Positions 40,963 to 51,219 of a stretch of DNA of 64,000 nucleotides are shown in pieces (position 1 is the first letter of the stretch; each line of letters opens with the position of its first letter). A program made the translations under genes and the position numbers. The stretch comes from Halomonas sp. (lineage in GTDB: Bacteria; Pseudomonadota; Gammaproteobacteria; Pseudomonadales; Halomonadaceae), in NCBI RefSeq assembly GCF_017515565.1, contig NZ_JAFWFN010000002.1, forward strand, positions 1-64,000, written 5' to 3'. A model generated the notes under the pieces. It was not told the DNA's origin, made no database searches, and saw nothing but the letters and a program-made list of their open reading frames with translations.

Positions 40963-41292
40963 TCAATGCACGTTCATTTTGGAGAAAACTTGCAGCGTGA
41001 CCACACCGGCCACAATCAGACTAATGCCAATGACTGCAGGTAAATCAGGTTTTTCACCGAAGGCCACTATGCCTACCAGGGTAACTAGCACAATCCCCAG
41101 GCCCGCCCAGATGGCGTAGGCAATACCTACCGGCAGTGTTCGTAGTACTAAACTCAGCAGATAAAACGCTACGCCGTAGCCTACCACTACTAGCAGGCTA
41201 GGGAGGGGGCGTGTAAACCCCATTGAGGCTTTTAGCGCGCTGGTCGCCATCACCTCTGCCATAATCGCCAGCGTTAGAAACACAAAGGTCAT
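40963..41292 (-). CDS. SMR-family efflux protein
   Basis: A 109-residue four-helix small multidrug resistance protein. Conserved AEVMATSALKAS with the essential membrane-embedded Glu13, and the AYAIWAGLG(IV) motif of EmrE/Qac-like proteins. Its ATG overlaps the stop of the upstream methyltransferase by 4 nt, implying translational coupling. Whether it pumps cationic drugs or metabolites (guanidinium, polyamines) is not decidable; the sequence looks more EmrE-like than SugE/Gdx-like. Confidence 0.9.
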   Translation of the reverse strand: MTFVFLTLAIMAEVMATSALKASMGFTRPLPSLLVVVGYGVAFYLLSLVLRTLPVGIAYAIWAGLGIVLVTLVGIVAFGEKPDLPAVIGISLIVAGVVTLQVFSKMNVH

Positions 41293-41954
41293 GTTCGCTC
41301 CAGTTCAATGCATAAACGCCATAGCGTTTGGCCACTTTGATCGTACTTAGCTTCAAAAGGGGTCAAATAGTCACCGTTGGGGGAAAACACACTAACCGCT
41401 GCTTGTCGTCCCGTCACTTGAGCCACCGCCAGGGCGAACTCTTCTACATAAAGCGGCCAGTTAGAACGCACTTCCAACGCGCCGCCTAGCGCCAACAAAG
41501 TAGGTAACACGGGGTGCCCGTGCCAGCGCATTTTTAAGTGTGCCGCTTTCGGATAAGGATTGGGATAAAGCAGGTAGTGGCGCTCAGGCGCCCAGCCTGC
41601 CTGCTCGGCCAAGCGCCAAAAGTCGACTAAATCCGCCCGCACCAGCCGCGCATTCGCGGGCAAGTCACCGTGGTCACGCCCTAAGCGATCCTCGCTACGG
41701 TCAACACCAATAACAGCATGCTGAGGAAAACGTTCAGCCAAACGGCGGGTGGATAACCCAACACCGCAACCTGCATCTAAAATCAGCGGCGCTTGACGCT
41801 GTTGATACCAGGCTTGAACCTCTTCAAACGCTTGCTGGGTATGAGCCGCAATGGGTTTACGCAGCGGGTTCGCCAGCGCTCGGGCCACTCGACGTGCCAA
41901 ATCGTGATGCGGGCCTGGCTGATTGGAAATTACCGGTCGCGAATTATGCTGCAT
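41289..41954 (-). CDS. TrmB-like SAM-dependent methyltransferase
   Basis: 221 residues with a Rossmann methyltransferase core: LILDAGCGVGLSTRRLAERFP (SAM motif I), VIGVDRSEDRL (motif II), RLVRADLVDFWRL, then YLLYPNPYPKAAHLKMRW. This aligns with the FPDPWPKxRHxKRR motif of tRNA (m7G46) methyltransferase TrmB, but it is altered (Asn for Asp, Tyr for Trp, fewer basic residues). It is probably a TrmB paralogue of unknown target. ATG 41954 has AGGGGG a few nt upstream; ATG 42008 has none. Confidence 0.7.
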   Translation of the reverse strand: MQHNSRPVISNQPGPHHDLARRVARALANPLRKPIAAHTQQAFEEVQAWYQQRQAPLILDAGCGVGLSTRRLAERFPQHAVIGVDRSEDRLGRDHGDLPANARLVRADLVDFWRLAEQAGWAPERHYLLYPNPYPKAAHLKMRWHGHPVLPTLLALGGALEVRSNWPLYVEEFALAVAQVTGRQAAVSVFSPNGDYLTPFEAKYDQSGQTLWRLCIELERT

Positions 41955-42134
41955 GCCACCCCCTGCTGGAAAAGGCGTGATTCTAGCAGTCTCCGGCGCG
42001 TGCGGCATGACGCCGTTGCACGCCCGGTGCTATGATCACTCTCGAGTTACTTATTAAGTGTGAATGAACAGCTTTTCGGTTGTGCATTTGCCAATAATCG
42101 TTACTAACAACCACCGCACCACGAGGAACCCGGC

Positions 42135-44536
<2,402 letters not shown>

Positions 44537-44559
44537 CTATCGACATTGTTGAGTAAAAC

Positions 44560-44583
44560 ACTCGGGTATTGGCCTACCCGAGT
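44560..44583 (+). terminator. Hairpin between coaD and the ferredoxin gene
   Basis: Arms ACTCGGGTA and TACCCGAGT with loop TTGGCC. No T-tract follows, so termination is uncertain; it may stabilise or attenuate the coaD transcript. Confidence 0.4.
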
Positions 44584-44599
44584 AGCCAGCCATTCGTGA

Positions 44600-44857
<258 letters not shown>

Positions 44858-44866
44858 CGCCACCTC

Positions 44867-46168
44867 GTGCGTATTTGGACCCTCGCCTGGCCAATCATCC
44901 TCTCTAATATCACCGTTCCTCTACTGGGGCTGGTAGATACCGCCGTGGTTGGGCACCTGCCCGACTCGCGCTACCTCGCCGGGGTCACCCTCGGCGCTAC
45001 GCTGTTTAGCTTCCTCTATTGGGGCTTTGGCTTTTTACGCATGGGCACAACGGGGCTGGTCGCCCAGGCCATAGGCCGCGAAAACGACAGCGATGTGCGC
45101 AACCTGCTAGGCCAATCGCTGATCATGGCGGGTGTTATTGGCGCACTGCTCATCGTGCTGGGTTCGCCGCTTATTTCTTTGGGACTTTGGCTGTTAGACG
45201 GCAGCGAAGCAGCAACACCGCTGGCCCGGGAGTATGCTGAAATCCGCCTATGGTCGGCGCCAGCAGTGCTGGCTAACTACGCGATTCTGGGCTGGTTTTT
45301 AGGCCAGCAGAACTCTCGGGTCACGCTGATGATTTTGTTGCTCACCAACAGTGTCAATATCGTGCTCGACCTATGGTTTGTGATCGGGCTAGGCATGACC
45401 AGCAACGGCGTAGCGTTGGCCAGTGTGATTGCTGATTATAGCGCCCTCGCTTTTGGCGGCTTTTTAGTACTGCGCCAGCTGGGGCATTTAGAAGGCACCT
45501 TTCAGCGCCAGCGGCTGCTCGTGCTATCGGCTTACTCGGCGCTGTTCAACGTCAACGCCAACCTCTTTGTGCGTACCCTAGGTCTTTTGTTTGCCATGGC
45601 TTTTTTTACCGCCCAGGGGGCTCGCCAAGGCGACACGGTGCTCGCCGCCAACGCCGTACTGCTGCAGTTTATTATGCTCACCAGCTACGCGCTGGATGGC
45701 TTTGCCCACGCAGCAGAGTCCTTGGTGGGCCGCGACTACGGGCGGCGCAACTGGCAGGCGTTTGCCAACACGGTGCGTGCTACCGCCCGATTCTCTTTCT
45801 GGACCGCCGCCGCAGCAACGCTGGCCTTCGCCGTAGGCGGTAACGCCCTTATTGCACTGCTCACAGGGCTCGACGAGGTTCGTGCCACTGCGGCTATTTA
45901 CTTACCCTGGATGGTCGCCATGCCCCTACTGGCCGTATGGAGTTACCTGCTTGACGGGGTATTTATCGGCTCCTCTGCCGTGCGTGAAATGCGCAACAGC
46001 ATTTTCATCGGCCTGGCTATTTACCTGCCTACCTGGTGGTTGACCCAGGGCCTAGGCAACCACGGCCTTTGGCTCGCCTTCACCCTCTTTACCTTGGCGC
46101 GCTCTGCCGTGCTTATCGGCTACTATCGTCACTATCGTCAGACCCGCTGGCGCGCGGAATACCCTTAA
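44867..46168 (+). CDS. MATE-family efflux transporter, DinF-like
   Basis: 433 residues, twelve hydrophobic helices. The N-terminal RIWTLAWPIILSNITVPLLGLVDTAVVGHL and FGFLRMGTTGLVAQAIG are the DinF-subfamily pattern of MATE exporters. The GTG start at 44867 gives the normal beginning but only a weak ribosome binding site; it lies 9 nt after the ferredoxin stop, so translation may be coupled. Substrate unknown. Confidence 0.9.
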   Translation: MRIWTLAWPIILSNITVPLLGLVDTAVVGHLPDSRYLAGVTLGATLFSFLYWGFGFLRMGTTGLVAQAIGRENDSDVRNLLGQSLIMAGVIGALLIVLGSPLISLGLWLLDGSEAATPLAREYAEIRLWSAPAVLANYAILGWFLGQQNSRVTLMILLLTNSVNIVLDLWFVIGLGMTSNGVALASVIADYSALAFGGFLVLRQLGHLEGTFQRQRLLVLSAYSALFNVNANLFVRTLGLLFAMAFFTAQGARQGDTVLAANAVLLQFIMLTSYALDGFAHAAESLVGRDYGRRNWQAFANTVRATARFSFWTAAAATLAFAVGGNALIALLTGLDEVRATAAIYLPWMVAMPLLAVWSYLLDGVFIGSSAVREMRNSIFIGLAIYLPTWWLTQGLGNHGLWLAFTLFTLARSAVLIGYYRHYRQTRWRAEYP

Positions 46169-46324
46169 TTAACCGACCGTTGAAGCCTGCAACGCTCGCT
46201 CGGCTCTGACTACGCTAACGTACTTTTAGGCGCCGGTGTATGCTGCCCAACGAGAGATGAAAAATACGGCACGCCCCCGTATATTAGCGTCGCACTTCCT
46301 AATAACGATTATAGCGAGCATCCC

Positions 46325-47635
46325 ATGCTAAAATTCATATCCAAGCCAGCAGTTAAACTGGTCGAGCGCTATTTGCCTGACCCCTATATTTTTGTACTGA
46401 TATTAACGCTGATCGCAGCGGTTGCAGCCATTGCCGTAGAGCGCCAGACCCCCCTGGCCGTTCTGCGCATGTGGGGCGACGGCTTCTGGGGCCTACTCAC
46501 CTTCTCCATGCAGATGCTGCTGGTGTTAGTGACTGGCTTTATGTTGGCCAGCTCCCCCCCTATCAAACGCTTCCTGCAAAAAATTGCCAGCACCGCAAAA
46601 AGCCCTGGCGGCGCCATTATCTTAGTCACCCTGGTATCGCTTGCTGCCAGCTGGATTAACTGGGGTTTTGGGCTAGTGGTCGGCGCCCTGTTTGCGAAAG
46701 AGTTGGCCCGTGTGATTCGCGTCGACTACCGCTTACTGGTCGCCAGTGCGTATTCGGGTTTTGTGGTATGGCACGGGGGTCTAGCAGGTTCAGTGCCGCT
46801 CACTATCGCGACCGAGGGCCACTTCTCCGCTGACCAGATCGGGGTGATCAGCACTAGCTCCACCATTTTTGCCTTTTTTAACTTAGCCATTGTGCTTTGC
46901 TTGTTTATTGCGGTTCCGCTGGTCAACCGCATGATGCTGCCAGATGAAAAAGACAGCGTTTATATCGATGCCAAGCTGCTCGACGATGAACCAGAAACGC
47001 AAGGCCGTATTACCCGTCCCGCAGAAAAGCTCGAAAACAGCATCCCGCTAGCCCTGTTGGTAGGCGTACCAGGACTGCTGTTCCTGCTTGACCACTTCTT
47101 ACTACGTGACGGCGGCTTAAACCTAAACATCGTTAACTTCTTGTTTCTATTCTTAGCAATTGTGCTGCACCGTACGCCGCGAAACCTGCTTAACAGCTTA
47201 AATGAAGCGATTAAAGGCGGGGCGGGTATCGTGATTCAGTTTCCATTCTACGCTGGCATTATGGCGATTATGGTGCAGTCGGGTTTGGCACAAAGCATGT
47301 CAGAGTGGCTGGTCTCTTTTGCTACCGCCACTTCGCTGCCGTTCTGGTCGTTCCTTAGCGCAGGGATTGTTAACCTGTTTGTACCTTCCGGTGGTGGCCA
47401 GTGGGCGGTACAAGCACCCGTTATGCTACCGGCAGCGGAAGCGTTAGGGGCCGATATTTCCCGTATTGCCATGGCCGTTGCCTGGGGTGATGCCTGGACC
47501 AACCTGCTGCAGCCATTCTGGGCACTACCGGTACTGGCAATTGCGGGCTTAAAAGCCAAAGACATTATGGGCTTCTGCCTGATTCAGCTGTTTATTACCG
47601 GCATCATTATTTCCGTTGGCTTAGTCTGGTTCTAG
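46325..47635 (+). CDS. Short-chain fatty acid transporter, AtoE family
   Basis: 436 residues, about 12 hydrophobic helices. Recognisable AtoE/SCFA_trans features: VERYLPDPYIFVLILTL, ASWINWGFGLVVGALFAKELAR, VVWHGGLAGSVPLTIAT, and NLFVPSGGGQWAVQAPVMLPAA. In E. coli AtoE imports short-chain fatty acids such as butyrate and acetoacetate. Here no ato degradation genes are adjacent, though an acyl-CoA thioesterase follows after a hairpin. Confidence 0.9.
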   Translation: MLKFISKPAVKLVERYLPDPYIFVLILTLIAAVAAIAVERQTPLAVLRMWGDGFWGLLTFSMQMLLVLVTGFMLASSPPIKRFLQKIASTAKSPGGAIILVTLVSLAASWINWGFGLVVGALFAKELARVIRVDYRLLVASAYSGFVVWHGGLAGSVPLTIATEGHFSADQIGVISTSSTIFAFFNLAIVLCLFIAVPLVNRMMLPDEKDSVYIDAKLLDDEPETQGRITRPAEKLENSIPLALLVGVPGLLFLLDHFLLRDGGLNLNIVNFLFLFLAIVLHRTPRNLLNSLNEAIKGGAGIVIQFPFYAGIMAIMVQSGLAQSMSEWLVSFATATSLPFWSFLSAGIVNLFVPSGGGQWAVQAPVMLPAAEALGADISRIAMAVAWGDAWTNLLQPFWALPVLAIAGLKAKDIMGFCLIQLFITGIIISVGLVWF

Positions 47636-47735
47636 GTTCTTGCTGTCAGCTATTGCGATCAGCTCTAAAGTTTAAGCACGACGTGCTAACACCTATGGTT
47701 AACGCTTAGCCAAAAAAGGCTTGCCCACATCCATC

Positions 47736-47755
47736 GCCCGCCCAACTGGGCGGGC
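47736..47755 (+). terminator. Hairpin between the AtoE gene and the thioesterase gene
   Basis: Perfect stem GCCCGCCC/GGGCGGGC with loop AACT, followed by ATCTTC. GC-rich, with a poor T-tract; probable terminator for the AtoE gene or a 5' structure of the next one. Confidence 0.5.
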
Positions 47756-47779
47756 ATCTTCAGCCCGTAAGGTTTTTCT

Positions 47780-48304
47780 ATGTCTGAAACGCCCAACCTT
47801 GAACACAGCGCCCTGCCCGGCCAGCATGAACTCTCCATGACCGTACTAATGACACCGGATATGGCTAATTTCAGTGGCAAAGTGCATGGCGGTGCTATTC
47901 TTAAAAAGCTTGATGAAGTGGCCTACGCCTGCGCCAGCCGCTATTCAGGTCACTATGTGGTCACACTTTCCGTCGACCAAGTACTGTTTAAACAGCCCAT
48001 CCATGTGGGCGAACTGGTGACCTTTTTAGCCAGCGTCAACCATGTAGGCCGCTCCTCCATGGAAGTGGGGGTTAAAGTCGTGGCAGAGGACATTCGCCAT
48101 AAGCTAATTCGCCACACCAATAGCTGCTATCTCACCATGGTGGCGGTAAATGCCGACGGTAAGCCCGCCAAAGTACCGCCTTTAGCGCTGGAAACATCAC
48201 TGCAAAAGCTGCGCTATGACAAAGCAGCCCTGCGCAAAAAGCTGCGCAAACAGGCCGAAAAGGAAGAGCTGTTAACGCAACAGCATCATCAGCAAAACCA
48301 CTAG
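47780..48304 (+). CDS. Hotdog-fold acyl-CoA thioesterase (YciA/BACH-like)
   Basis: 174 residues with one hotdog domain. MTPDMANFSGKVHGGAILKKLDEVAYACASRYSG carries the conserved Asn/His/Gly and the catalytic Asp/Glu of the YciA-BACH group, and SVDQVLFKQPIHVGELVTF is the typical second half. A basic, His/Gln-rich C-terminal tail (QHHQQNH) follows. Hydrolyses acyl-CoA esters; chain length not predictable. Confidence 0.9.
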   Translation: MSETPNLEHSALPGQHELSMTVLMTPDMANFSGKVHGGAILKKLDEVAYACASRYSGHYVVTLSVDQVLFKQPIHVGELVTFLASVNHVGRSSMEVGVKVVAEDIRHKLIRHTNSCYLTMVAVNADGKPAKVPPLALETSLQKLRYDKAALRKKLRKQAEKEELLTQQHHQQNH

Positions 48305-48343
48305 CCTACTTTTACCTCATTAATGCGATGACAAGGAGTCTTC

Positions 48344-49348
48344 ATGCCCGCCAGGGAGCGCTACCCACACCTGCCTAAAGCCGTTGAGTATGCGCATATC
48401 GGCTGGGATTTTTTAATTCTTGCGGCGGTTATTATTAACCTGAGCCTGCTGCTGTTTGATTCACTGTTCCTAATTGACACGATCAACCAAGCGGTCGCGT
48501 CCATTGCACCCGGTTTTCACGATTTCTACGACACAACGATCCACAGCCGCTTTACGGTTATTGATCTCTATTTTGTAGCTTTTTTTGTGGCCGACGTACT
48601 GCTGGGCTGGGCGGTAGCGATTGCCGAACGACGCTATCACCGCTGGTTTTTCTACCCCTTTGTTCATTGGTACGACGTGCTTGGCTGTATCCCGCTGAGC
48701 GGCTTCCGCTGGCTGCGTGTCCTGCGGGTGGTGTCGCTACTGAATAGATTGCACCGACTGCGGTTAATCGACGTCACTCGCTGGAAGAGCTATCAGTTTG
48801 CCGCCAAATACTACGATATTCTGTTAGAAGAACTCTCCGATCGGATTGCCCTGCGCCTGTTAGGCAATGTGCAACAGCAGATTGTGGCCAGTGACTCACT
48901 CACAGAGCAAGTCATTGACCGGGTTATCATGCCCCGTAAAGACCAGCTCATTCACGAAATTGCCCAACGGCTAGAAGGCACGGTCGGCCAAGCCTATCAG
49001 CAGAATCGCACCGCCATTATGAAGGCCATTGATGACTTGGTAAGCCGCACCCTGCGGGAAAGCCCTGAAATCCAAAAGCTGCACCGTCTGCCCATGGGGC
49101 AAACGGCATCCAGCGCCATGCAGGCATCGCTAAGCGGGGTGGCCCAGCGTCTGGTAGATGAGCTGGCACTGGGCATTCACTCGACAGAATTCCGCCAGCT
49201 CGTTGAAAAGACAGCGGAAAGCGGCTTTGAAAGCTGGCTAACCGTCGATGAAGGCAGCGCCCACGTCACCGAGCAGGTGCTCTACGACATTATCGAGATG
49301 CTCAAGGAGCAGGTGCGTCGCCAGCGCTGGAAGGGGCGTTATGAGTAA
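48344..49348 (+). CDS. Membrane protein with voltage-sensor-like domain, function unknown
   Basis: 334 residues. Residues about 19-105 hold two or three membrane helices (DFLILAAVIINLSLLLFDSLF, VIDLYFVAFFVADVLLGW). Next comes FRWLRVLRVVSLLNRLHRLRL (about 121-141), in which Arg repeats every third position as in the S4 helix of voltage-gated channels. No pore helix or selectivity filter follows; instead about 190 residues of soluble, mostly helical sequence. AAGGAG is 8 nt before the ATG. Its stop overlaps the LysE-family gene by 8 nt, suggesting coupling. No named family is recognised; ion-channel-related by shape only. Confidence 0.75.
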   Translation: MPARERYPHLPKAVEYAHIGWDFLILAAVIINLSLLLFDSLFLIDTINQAVASIAPGFHDFYDTTIHSRFTVIDLYFVAFFVADVLLGWAVAIAERRYHRWFFYPFVHWYDVLGCIPLSGFRWLRVLRVVSLLNRLHRLRLIDVTRWKSYQFAAKYYDILLEELSDRIALRLLGNVQQQIVASDSLTEQVIDRVIMPRKDQLIHEIAQRLEGTVGQAYQQNRTAIMKAIDDLVSRTLRESPEIQKLHRLPMGQTASSAMQASLSGVAQRLVDELALGIHSTEFRQLVEKTAESGFESWLTVDEGSAHVTEQVLYDIIEMLKEQVRRQRWKGRYE

Positions 49349-49949
49349 CGAATGGTTAATTCTTGGCCCTGCTGCGCTTTTTATGATGTCGATGACGCTA
49401 ACCCCTGGGCCTAACAATATTATGCTAACCGCTTCGGGGGCTAACTTTGGCTTTCGGCGCACTATGCCGCATATGTGGGGTATTTTAGGCGGCTGCTTTT
49501 TGTTATTTGCCACCAGTATTGCGCTAGGGCTCGGGGTGGTATTTGAGCGTTTCCCGCTGGTGCAAACCACCTTGCGCTGGGTGGGGAGCGCCTACTTGCT
49601 CTATCTCGCGTGGAAAATAGCCACCGCGCCGCCGCCTAATCTTGAAGGGGATCTGCAGGGCGTACCGTTAACGTTTTGGCAGGCGGCAATGTTTCAGTTT
49701 GCTAACCCAAAGGCCTGGGTAATGGGGCTGGCGCTAATGGCAGGCTTTTTACCCGAAAGCGGCCAGCCGGTTATCAATGCCTTGGTACTAGCCGGTTTTG
49801 CGGAGATGGTGGCGCTACCCTGTATTGCTCTCTGGGCAGCTTTTGGCACGGCGATTGGTCAGTGGATCAAAAGCGACGGGGCATGGCGCGCGTTCAATAT
49901 CGCCATGGGGCTACTCACCGCCGCTTGTGTCGTACTAATTCTGCGTTAA
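49341..49949 (+). CDS. LysE/RhtB-family exporter
   Basis: 202 residues with six hydrophobic helices. The N-terminal FMMSMTLTPGPNNIMLTASGANFGFRRT with the TPGPN motif, and ANPKAWVM later, are typical of the LysE/RhtB amino-acid exporter family. ATG 49341 lies inside the last codons of the preceding gene; upstream in-frame extension is not family-like. Its stop codon shares TTAA with the convergent I78 inhibitor gene. Confidence 0.9.
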   Translation: MSNEWLILGPAALFMMSMTLTPGPNNIMLTASGANFGFRRTMPHMWGILGGCFLLFATSIALGLGVVFERFPLVQTTLRWVGSAYLLYLAWKIATAPPPNLEGDLQGVPLTFWQAAMFQFANPKAWVMGLALMAGFLPESGQPVINALVLAGFAEMVALPCIALWAAFGTAIGQWIKSDGAWRAFNIAMGLLTAACVVLILR

Positions 49950-50308
49950 CCGCAGCGCAGCGCTTCAATGGTATCGTCGCTATCTAAATGAATATTCAGG
50001 CGATCTTCCCGGTAGTCCATGGTGGCAACGCTGTCGGGGCGCAGCACCCGCACTTGGCGAGCACCGCTCTCGCTTTGTAGCTGAGGGACAGTGGCGTCGT
50101 TAAATAGCTCGCCTATGGCGTGCTGCACGGCGTCACTATCGCAGCTAGCTCCATTGGTAGTTACTTCACTCTGGCCAACGGTGGGCGGAGCCGGCGCACG
50201 AACAGGCTCAGGCCCGCTGGCACAGGCGGTCAGTAATGAGGCCGCTAGCAGCACGGCAAAGCTGCTTCCAAAACGTCTTTTCGTTGAGCCGCTAAATACG
50301 TTAACCAT
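49946..50308 (-). CDS. I78-family peptidase inhibitor lipoprotein
   Basis: 120 residues. A lipoprotein signal with lipobox LLTAC near residue 28, a Pro-rich linker, then a compact domain ending VRVLRPDSVATMDYREDRLNIHLDSDDTIEALRCG; the DYRxDRLNIxLD pattern identifies the I78 inhibitor family (aspergillus elastase inhibitor-like). Two cysteines (near CDSD and the C-terminal CG) probably form a disulfide. Start ATG 50308 fits AAGGAAGAG upstream and begins the signal peptide correctly. Likely protects the envelope from external serine proteases. Confidence 0.85.
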   Translation of the reverse strand: MVNVFSGSTKRRFGSSFAVLLAASLLTACASGPEPVRAPAPPTVGQSEVTTNGASCDSDAVQHAIGELFNDATVPQLQSESGARQVRVLRPDSVATMDYREDRLNIHLDSDDTIEALRCG

Positions 50309-50344
50309 ACATTCTCTTCCTTGTTGAACCGTGGTGACCCCACC

Positions 50345-50379
50345 ACAAAACGGGCTAGGCAATAATGCCCAGCCCGCTT
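50345..50379 (-). terminator. Terminator of the entericidin gene
   Basis: Imperfect stem CGGGCTAGGCA/TGCCCAGCCCG with an ATAA loop and one A-C mismatch; on the minus strand followed by TTTTGTGG. It lies between entericidin and the I78 gene. Confidence 0.65.
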
Positions 50380-50417
50380 TTATACCCTTACCCTACCTAA
50401 TACCGCTATCTAGAGCA

Positions 50418-50549
50418 TTAACTCGCTGCATCCTGAACGGCTCGTCCGCCTTCCTGTACATCCTGTCCTGCGCCTGCCATCGTATTACAGCCCGCCAACG
50501 CACCTGCGGTGATGAGCAAAATAAAGCTGGTAGCGATGAGTTTTTTCAT
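50418..50549 (-). CDS. Entericidin-family small lipoprotein
   Basis: 43 residues: MKKLIATSFILLITAGALAGC gives a lipoprotein signal with lipobox LAGC (Cys21), followed by NTMAGAGQDVQEGGRAVQDAAS, the amphipathic helix of entericidin A/B. AAGGAG is 7 nt before the ATG. In E. coli, ecnAB form an antidote/bacteriolysis pair; here a single member is seen. An inverted repeat AGTTGAC-N5-GTCAACT lies about 25 nt upstream. Confidence 0.88.
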   Translation of the reverse strand: MKKLIATSFILLITAGALAGCNTMAGAGQDVQEGGRAVQDAAS

Positions 50550-50574
50550 GGGTGTTCTCCTTAACAAGTCAGTC

Positions 50575-50593
50575 AGTTGACCTACCGTCAACT
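50575..50593. promoter_or_regulatory. Operator-like inverted repeat upstream of entericidin
   Basis: AGTTGAC and GTCAACT flank CTACC; 7-bp perfect arms with a 5-nt centre, 26 nt upstream of the entericidin ATG. On the minus strand it includes a TTGACG that could serve as a -35 box. Confidence 0.35.
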
Positions 50594-50748
50594 TAGCGAA
50601 GCTCCATAGGCAGCGTTACCGCGTAGGAGTACTCTTAGCGTAACAGCGTTTTGCCTGTTGCGCCTAGTTTGCAGCCCTGTCTTGTCGCGGCGCCATGCGC
50701 AGCTGCTATGATGCTAATCATCACTTGGCTGCCTGGAGCACTTCGCCT

Positions 50749-51180
50749 TTGGATACCTTTGATCTCGATTCACGCTTAGCTGAAGACACCCTGCCCCTCG
50801 CCGACTTGCCTTTGTGTCGTGCCGTATTAATGAACGACGCCCGCTACCCCTGGGTAGTTTTGATACCGAGAGTCCCATCAGTCAGCGAAGTATTTGAACT
50901 ATCTAACCAAGACCAAGCGCAGCTTTGGCGTGAGGCAACAGCGCTTGGGGAGGCAATGAAAGGCGCGTTTCACGGCGACAAGCTCAACATAGCCACGCTG
51001 GGCAATGTCGTCAGCCAGCTGCACCTTCATTTGGTAGTGCGTTACCAGAATGATGCAAGCTGGCCTGCCCCCGTCTGGGGCAACGGCACGCCTGAGCCTT
51101 ATAGCTTAGCCTTACAGGGCCAGCGCCGTGAGCAGCTACTCGCTCAAATTGATGGGCTCAACACAGCGCTAAGCCAATAG
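50749..51180 (+). CDS. HIT-domain nucleotide-binding protein
   Basis: 143 residues. Contains PLCRAVLMNDARYPWVVLIPR and LNIATLGNVVSQLHLHLVVR. The HIT triad HxHxH reads Q-L-H-L-H, so the first His is Gln while the catalytic central histidine is kept; this is common in the Pseudomonas-type HIT group. TTG 50749 gives the expected beginning DTFDLDSRLAEDTL, with GGAG about 10 nt upstream; ATG 50695 adds 18 unlike residues. Confidence 0.85.
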   Translation: MDTFDLDSRLAEDTLPLADLPLCRAVLMNDARYPWVVLIPRVPSVSEVFELSNQDQAQLWREATALGEAMKGAFHGDKLNIATLGNVVSQLHLHLVVRYQNDASWPAPVWGNGTPEPYSLALQGQRREQLLAQIDGLNTALSQ

Positions 51181-51219
51181 GCGTGTAGTGGTTTGTATTT
51201 CTCCACTACAACACTAATC

